DNA of 46,833 nt from an uncultured bacterium (GTDB lineage Bacteria > Cyanobacteriota > Vampirovibrionia > Obscuribacterales > Obscuribacteraceae). This document shows, piece after piece, positions 43,884 to 46,833 of the stretch. Position numbers and translations under genes: made by a program. The notes below the pieces were generated by a model. That model had not been told where the DNA came from. It did no database searches and saw only the letters and a program-made list of their open reading frames with translations. The stretch is taken from NCBI GenBank assembly GCA_903835185.1, contig CAILLX010000241.1, positions 1 through 46,833 on the forward strand, written 5' to 3'. Position 1 is the stretch's first letter. Every line of letters starts with the position of its first letter.

Positions 43884-44657
43884 ATGACAAACATAGATTT
43901 GCTGTCCATTAACAGTGTAGCCGCCAAGCTTGGGCTGTCTGTTCACCAACTGCGGCGCTGGGAGCTCATGTTTGGGCTAGAGATAAAACGTGGACGCGGA
44001 CAACAAAGACAATACCGACAGGAAGATCTTACAGTCCTAGAACGCATAAAAGAGCTGGTAGAACAAGGCTGGCCAACCTCCCAAATCAGACCCCAGCTGG
44101 AGTCTGAGGGACTAATCACGCCCAAGTTGATTGGACTGCCTTCAAATCCAGGCAATCCTGAGGTATTGACCGAGTCGCTAATTGGAATGCGCAACTTCTG
44201 TGAACGACGGTTTATCGACATCTCCAAACAAATTGATGAGCTCAGACATCTGCTCATATCCATGAATTTCAGACAGGACATGCCGGTCGATCGCCCATCA
44301 CTCTGGCAACCGACTAGAGAAGAGGCAGCACCAGCAGCAAAGTTTGTACCGGCGCAGGAGATTTCAATTGGACCGATAGCTGGTCCGGAAGCCGAAACAC
44401 AGCCGAAACTGCCAGACGAAGGGCTAGACCTTCCAGAGGTTACAGATCAAAATTACATCACTGTTCTGGGCAGAGCGCTCGATCTAGTAGGTTGGAGTGA
44501 TGAACAGGCTGATCAATTCTCAACCAAGGCATTTGGTGTCCCGCACTGGGACGTTCTTGGACGTAGTCAGGCAGAAAAACTCATTGATCATCTCCACACT
44601 CTTTCTTCGCTTGTCGCGCCTCTTGGCGAAGAAGCGACAGAAGATGCAACTACGTAG
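43884..44657 (+). CDS. MerR-type DNA-binding protein with C-terminal helical domain
   Basis: This 257-residue protein begins with a MerR-type winged helix: SINSVAAKLGLSVHQLRRWE, then GQQRQYRQEDLTVLERIKELV. A middle region (about 95-135) is probably a dimerising coiled coil, and a Pro/Ala/Glu-rich linker follows. The C-terminal 60 residues (ITVLGRALDLVGWSDEQAD onward, SQAEKLIDHLHTL) form a small helical domain like those at the ends of some phage and DNA-repair proteins. The ATG at 43884 has GGGGG six bases upstream; an ATG at 43878 adds two residues. The target genes are unknown. Confidence 0.8.
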   Translation: MTNIDLLSINSVAAKLGLSVHQLRRWELMFGLEIKRGRGQQRQYRQEDLTVLERIKELVEQGWPTSQIRPQLESEGLITPKLIGLPSNPGNPEVLTESLIGMRNFCERRFIDISKQIDELRHLLISMNFRQDMPVDRPSLWQPTREEAAPAAKFVPAQEISIGPIAGPEAETQPKLPDEGLDLPEVTDQNYITVLGRALDLVGWSDEQADQFSTKAFGVPHWDVLGRSQAEKLIDHLHTLSSLVAPLGEEATEDATT

Positions 44658-45498
44658 TTCCAACACTGACAATACTATATATCTGATGTACACTGCACCT
44701 TGACTAGAGGGGCTTGCCAGCAATATCGCAGGGACTCCAGAGAGAGCGACCAGGGATGGTCTCTTCCGAGGGCAGCACCGGACCTGCGACCAATTCACAA
44801 AGAACATCTGCTGAACCAGTCAAAAACATAGTTTGAAACAGTGTTCATGGCACTGAAGCCAACCCACTCAAAATGAATGTGTACTGCCAAAAGCAAACAG
44901 TGCTGTGTCATCTAATTTCTGCCGCAACAGCCAGGAAGGATTGATAGACACGCGATATATACCCGCGTATGAAACGGAGGGATATCTGACCTCGGCGAAG
45001 TCAGATATTTGTAAAGACGGCATACACTAACGTATTTTCCCGAAGTAGCACCGACTTCCACCTACCCCAAATTACCGACCAAATTAGGGCTGTTCACTTT
45101 TGGGAGAAAAGTTGCTCAAACATGTGTTCCATCCGTTAACGTGACCCCTGTTGCACCTAACAGTTTTTTTGGGGGCATAAATCAGCTTTTTCGATCTAAA
45201 GAATTGTCAGCACATAACCAGAGATAAGAGACTTGCTGCTAAACAGATTTTTTTGTTAGGGTGCAACTATATATTCACACCATAACAGTACGGAATAAGC
45301 AAGAACCAACTAACCTCCCTTCTCACCTCGACGCCAATCAATCAGCCTGCTTATGGGCGAGATGAGTTGGATTGAGAACAGTCTCCTGGTGAACCGACGC
45401 AGAACTCCTGCCTCGGCTCACACCGACATAAGAAAACAACAGAGAGCCTAAGCGACTTCGTGCTTCGGCAGCTGAATCTGTTGAGAAAGGAACCTGTC
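44658..45498. other. 0.84-kb gap with hairpin and inverted repeat
   Basis: No gene is supported. ATATCTGAC/GTCAGATAT (44982-45008) forms a 9-bp hairpin. A 13/14-bp inverted pair lies at 45150-45162 and 45253-45266. The final part upstream of 45499 should hold the promoter of the HD-domain gene. Confidence 0.45.
45150..45266. repeat. Inverted repeat pair, possible MITE or structured RNA
   Basis: GTTGCACCTAACA at 45150-45162 and TGTTAGGGTGCAAC at 45253-45266 are reverse complements except for one missing base. T-runs lie just inside both arms. The 117-base unit has no protein. It may be a decayed transposon end pair or an RNA fold. Confidence 0.4.
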
Positions 45499-46536
45499 AT
45501 GAAGAAAAGAACAATTCCATGCCTTGGGCTGGAAGGGCTGGATTTCGTGCGCATCATGGTTTCTTGCATGCGCGGCTACGAGCCGGTCCTGATTCGGCAG
45601 CTCGAGCGAGCAGACCAGGTCAGTCGAGAGGCAGGACAAGTACCCCATGGGTTGCCTCATGCCAGAGAGGTCTGCTCGTTGGGGTTGAGTGCTGGTTACC
45701 GGATCGAGCACTTGTTTCCCGGCACATTGTTTGAAGAAGACCTTCTGGTGTTCGAAGCATCGGGACTAACCCACGATGGCGCACGGGCTTACGGTGTCGT
45801 CGACCACCACAAGGCAGGAGGAAAGTGGGTACGCAAGTATCTGCTGGGGCTCGCCAAACGGTTGTTCGGCAGTTCGGAAATCTGCCCCAAGTGGTTTTTG
45901 AACCGTGTAGTGGAGTGCGTCCGGCTCCACGGCTCAGAATCCTGGCTTGGACACCGGAAGCTTTCCGACAAAGCCATGGCCCTGCTCCTGCCTTCAGACA
46001 AATTTGCGGGGTCGGAAGCACGGCTAGCACCCGAAATCGTTGAGGTCCTCCGCAGAATGGAGTCCATCCAGATACCCACCTGGCTGCGGAAAAAGCACAA
46101 CCTGAGCCCTAAATGGACTCCTGCCTGGGTAAACTGGAATGACCCAGACGATCCAGCAGAGCCTGCGCTGCTCGCTGACCTGGTTCAATTCCTTGAGGGA
46201 ATCGGGGTAGTAATCCCCACTATCACATACGACAATCACGACCGTGTCAATGGCTCAATCGTAGAGCGCAGCCTGCGCTTCACTCGCGACAAGAACCCTG
46301 ACCCGACGTCTGTGATCAAGGGCAGCATGCTGCTCGACTTCCAGGTAAAGGAAGAGCGTGCCCCAGTGGAGCTCGTCTACGGACTCGACTGGTGGCGCAA
46401 CGCACTGCGGATGCATGGCAAGGCCGCAAAGGTCTTCGGTTTGCGCGCCAGGATCAGGATCAATAAACGCGAGATCGTGTTCAACAAGTCCATGGGATGC
46501 TGGGAGCCGGTAACGGTCGAGCCCATGAAAGCGTAG
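45499..46536 (+). CDS. HD-domain protein (metal-dependent phosphohydrolase-like)
   Basis: This 345-residue cytoplasmic protein has an HD-type order of metal ligands: His54 in GLPHAREV, His92-Asp93 in GLTHDGA and His103-His104 in VVDHHKAGGKW. HD proteins hydrolyse nucleotides, cyclic dinucleotides or phosphate esters. The C-terminal 200 residues have no family I recognise and include a Trp-rich region (SPKWTPAWVNWNDPDDP). The frame opens at 45460, but the ATG at 45499 has AAAGGA upstream. A clear terminator follows. The protein could also be a catalytically altered HD member. Confidence 0.7.
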   Translation: MKKRTIPCLGLEGLDFVRIMVSCMRGYEPVLIRQLERADQVSREAGQVPHGLPHAREVCSLGLSAGYRIEHLFPGTLFEEDLLVFEASGLTHDGARAYGVVDHHKAGGKWVRKYLLGLAKRLFGSSEICPKWFLNRVVECVRLHGSESWLGHRKLSDKAMALLLPSDKFAGSEARLAPEIVEVLRRMESIQIPTWLRKKHNLSPKWTPAWVNWNDPDDPAEPALLADLVQFLEGIGVVIPTITYDNHDRVNGSIVERSLRFTRDKNPDPTSVIKGSMLLDFQVKEERAPVELVYGLDWWRNALRMHGKAAKVFGLRARIRINKREIVFNKSMGCWEPVTVEPMKA

Positions 46537-46591
46537 ATTCAGTCCTCAGTTCTGGGTGCGGTATCAGTCACGTAGAGCCGACCCCAGGGCT

Positions 46592-46648
46592 AAAAGCTTG
46601 CGAACAGTTAGCCGCGAGGCTACTGTCTGCAAGCTTTTTCCCTTTCTT
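46592..46648 (+). terminator. Rho-independent terminator
   Basis: AAAAGCTTGC (46592-46601) pairs with GCAAGCTTTT (46629-46638). Inside, ACAGTTAGCC and GGCTACTGT pair with mismatches around a GCGA loop. A T-rich tail follows. It lies 56 bases after the HD-domain gene. Confidence 0.8.
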
Positions 46649-46803
46649 CGCTTGCTACATACAATAGTTGAACAATGAGCATCCCCATCTCGGCGAGCTT
46701 GTCCCTTTTGTCGTTGATTTAGTTGGTGACCCCCTGACCAAGCGGATTAAGCCTGGGTAGGTTTGATCTTGCAAAGGTACAAATCTGTGACAAGGAGGTC
46801 ACC

Positions 46804-46833
46804 ATGAGTAAATCATCGTCTGGATCTAAGAGC
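46804..46833 (+). CDS. Start of a gene cut by the window edge
   Basis: An ATG at 46804 is preceded by a near-perfect ribosome site, AAGGAGGT, six bases upstream. The ten codons seen read MSKSSSGSKS. The product cannot be identified. Confidence 0.6.
   Translation, partial: MSKSSSGSKS

Noticed and set aside
1-46833. tRNA and rRNA genes
   Set aside because: I looked for T-loop GTTCRA and CCA-type ends and for rRNA-like blocks and found none that fold into a tRNA or match rRNA.

Overview
The window looks like a bacterial chromosome segment of roughly balanced base composition, with many genes on the minus strand. The mix suggests a Gram-negative-type, non-photosynthetic member of the cyanobacterial sister lineages (Melainabacteria/Vampirovibrionia, Obscuribacterales-like). 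The supporting signs are a cyanobacterial-length phosphohexomutase, a Tad-pilus locus, several GT87-type membrane proteins, zf-trcl/CxxC-x17-CxxC zinc ribbons and many small repeats. This is an inference from gene style only; no database search was possible.

Layout. Positions 1-6.6 kb hold a broken GT87-like fragment, a repeat block, a CPBP membrane protease, a small exported protein, an FtsB/DivIC-like protein, a phosphoglucomutase/phosphomannomutase, a YD-repeat-like protein and a J-domain-like protein. From 6.6 to 12 kb come a 39-bp direct repeat, a zinc-ribbon/FHA protein, a small uncalled reading frame with an in-frame TGA, a zinc-ribbon protein, tsaD and two exported Pro/Gly-rich proteins, the second ended by a nonsense codon inside its own tandem repeat. 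From 12 to 19.6 kb are ridA, a prepilin peptidase and, on the other strand, flp-cpaB-cpaE-cpaF-tadB-tadC followed by a DUF192 gene: the core of a Tad/Flp pilus without a secretin. From 20 to 22 kb an alpha-alpha toroid (squalene-cyclase-like) protein is translationally coupled to a Tat-exported DUF362 lipoprotein, followed by guaA.

From 23.8 to 26.6 kb are two GT87-like proteins, the first with a MITE-like element across its 5' end. Then come an EF2568-type cysteine desulfurase, a lytic transglycosylase, two zinc-ribbon proteins, a DUF3343 candidate Se/S carrier, an FAD oxidoreductase and another GT87 protein (to 34.7 kb). After a macro-domain-like candidate there is about 1 kb without genes that carries the second MITE copy. 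From 36.6 to 39.3 kb are two uncharacterised proteins and an alpha/beta hydrolase. From 39.6 to 42.2 kb an operon runs deoB, a degenerate PNP-like gene, then a purine nucleoside phosphorylase, which together would salvage nucleosides and ribose phosphates. The end holds an Asn/Gly/Tyr repeat protein with a very long 3' hairpin, a MerR-type regulator, an HD-domain protein with a clear terminator, and the first ten codons of another gene.

The best leads are the PNP-like pseudoenzyme inside the nucleoside operon, the toroid plus DUF362 pair, the cysteine desulfurase plus DUF3343 proximity, and the CTAGTAGTGAGATT MITE family. I saw no complete IS element, tRNA, rRNA or CRISPR array.
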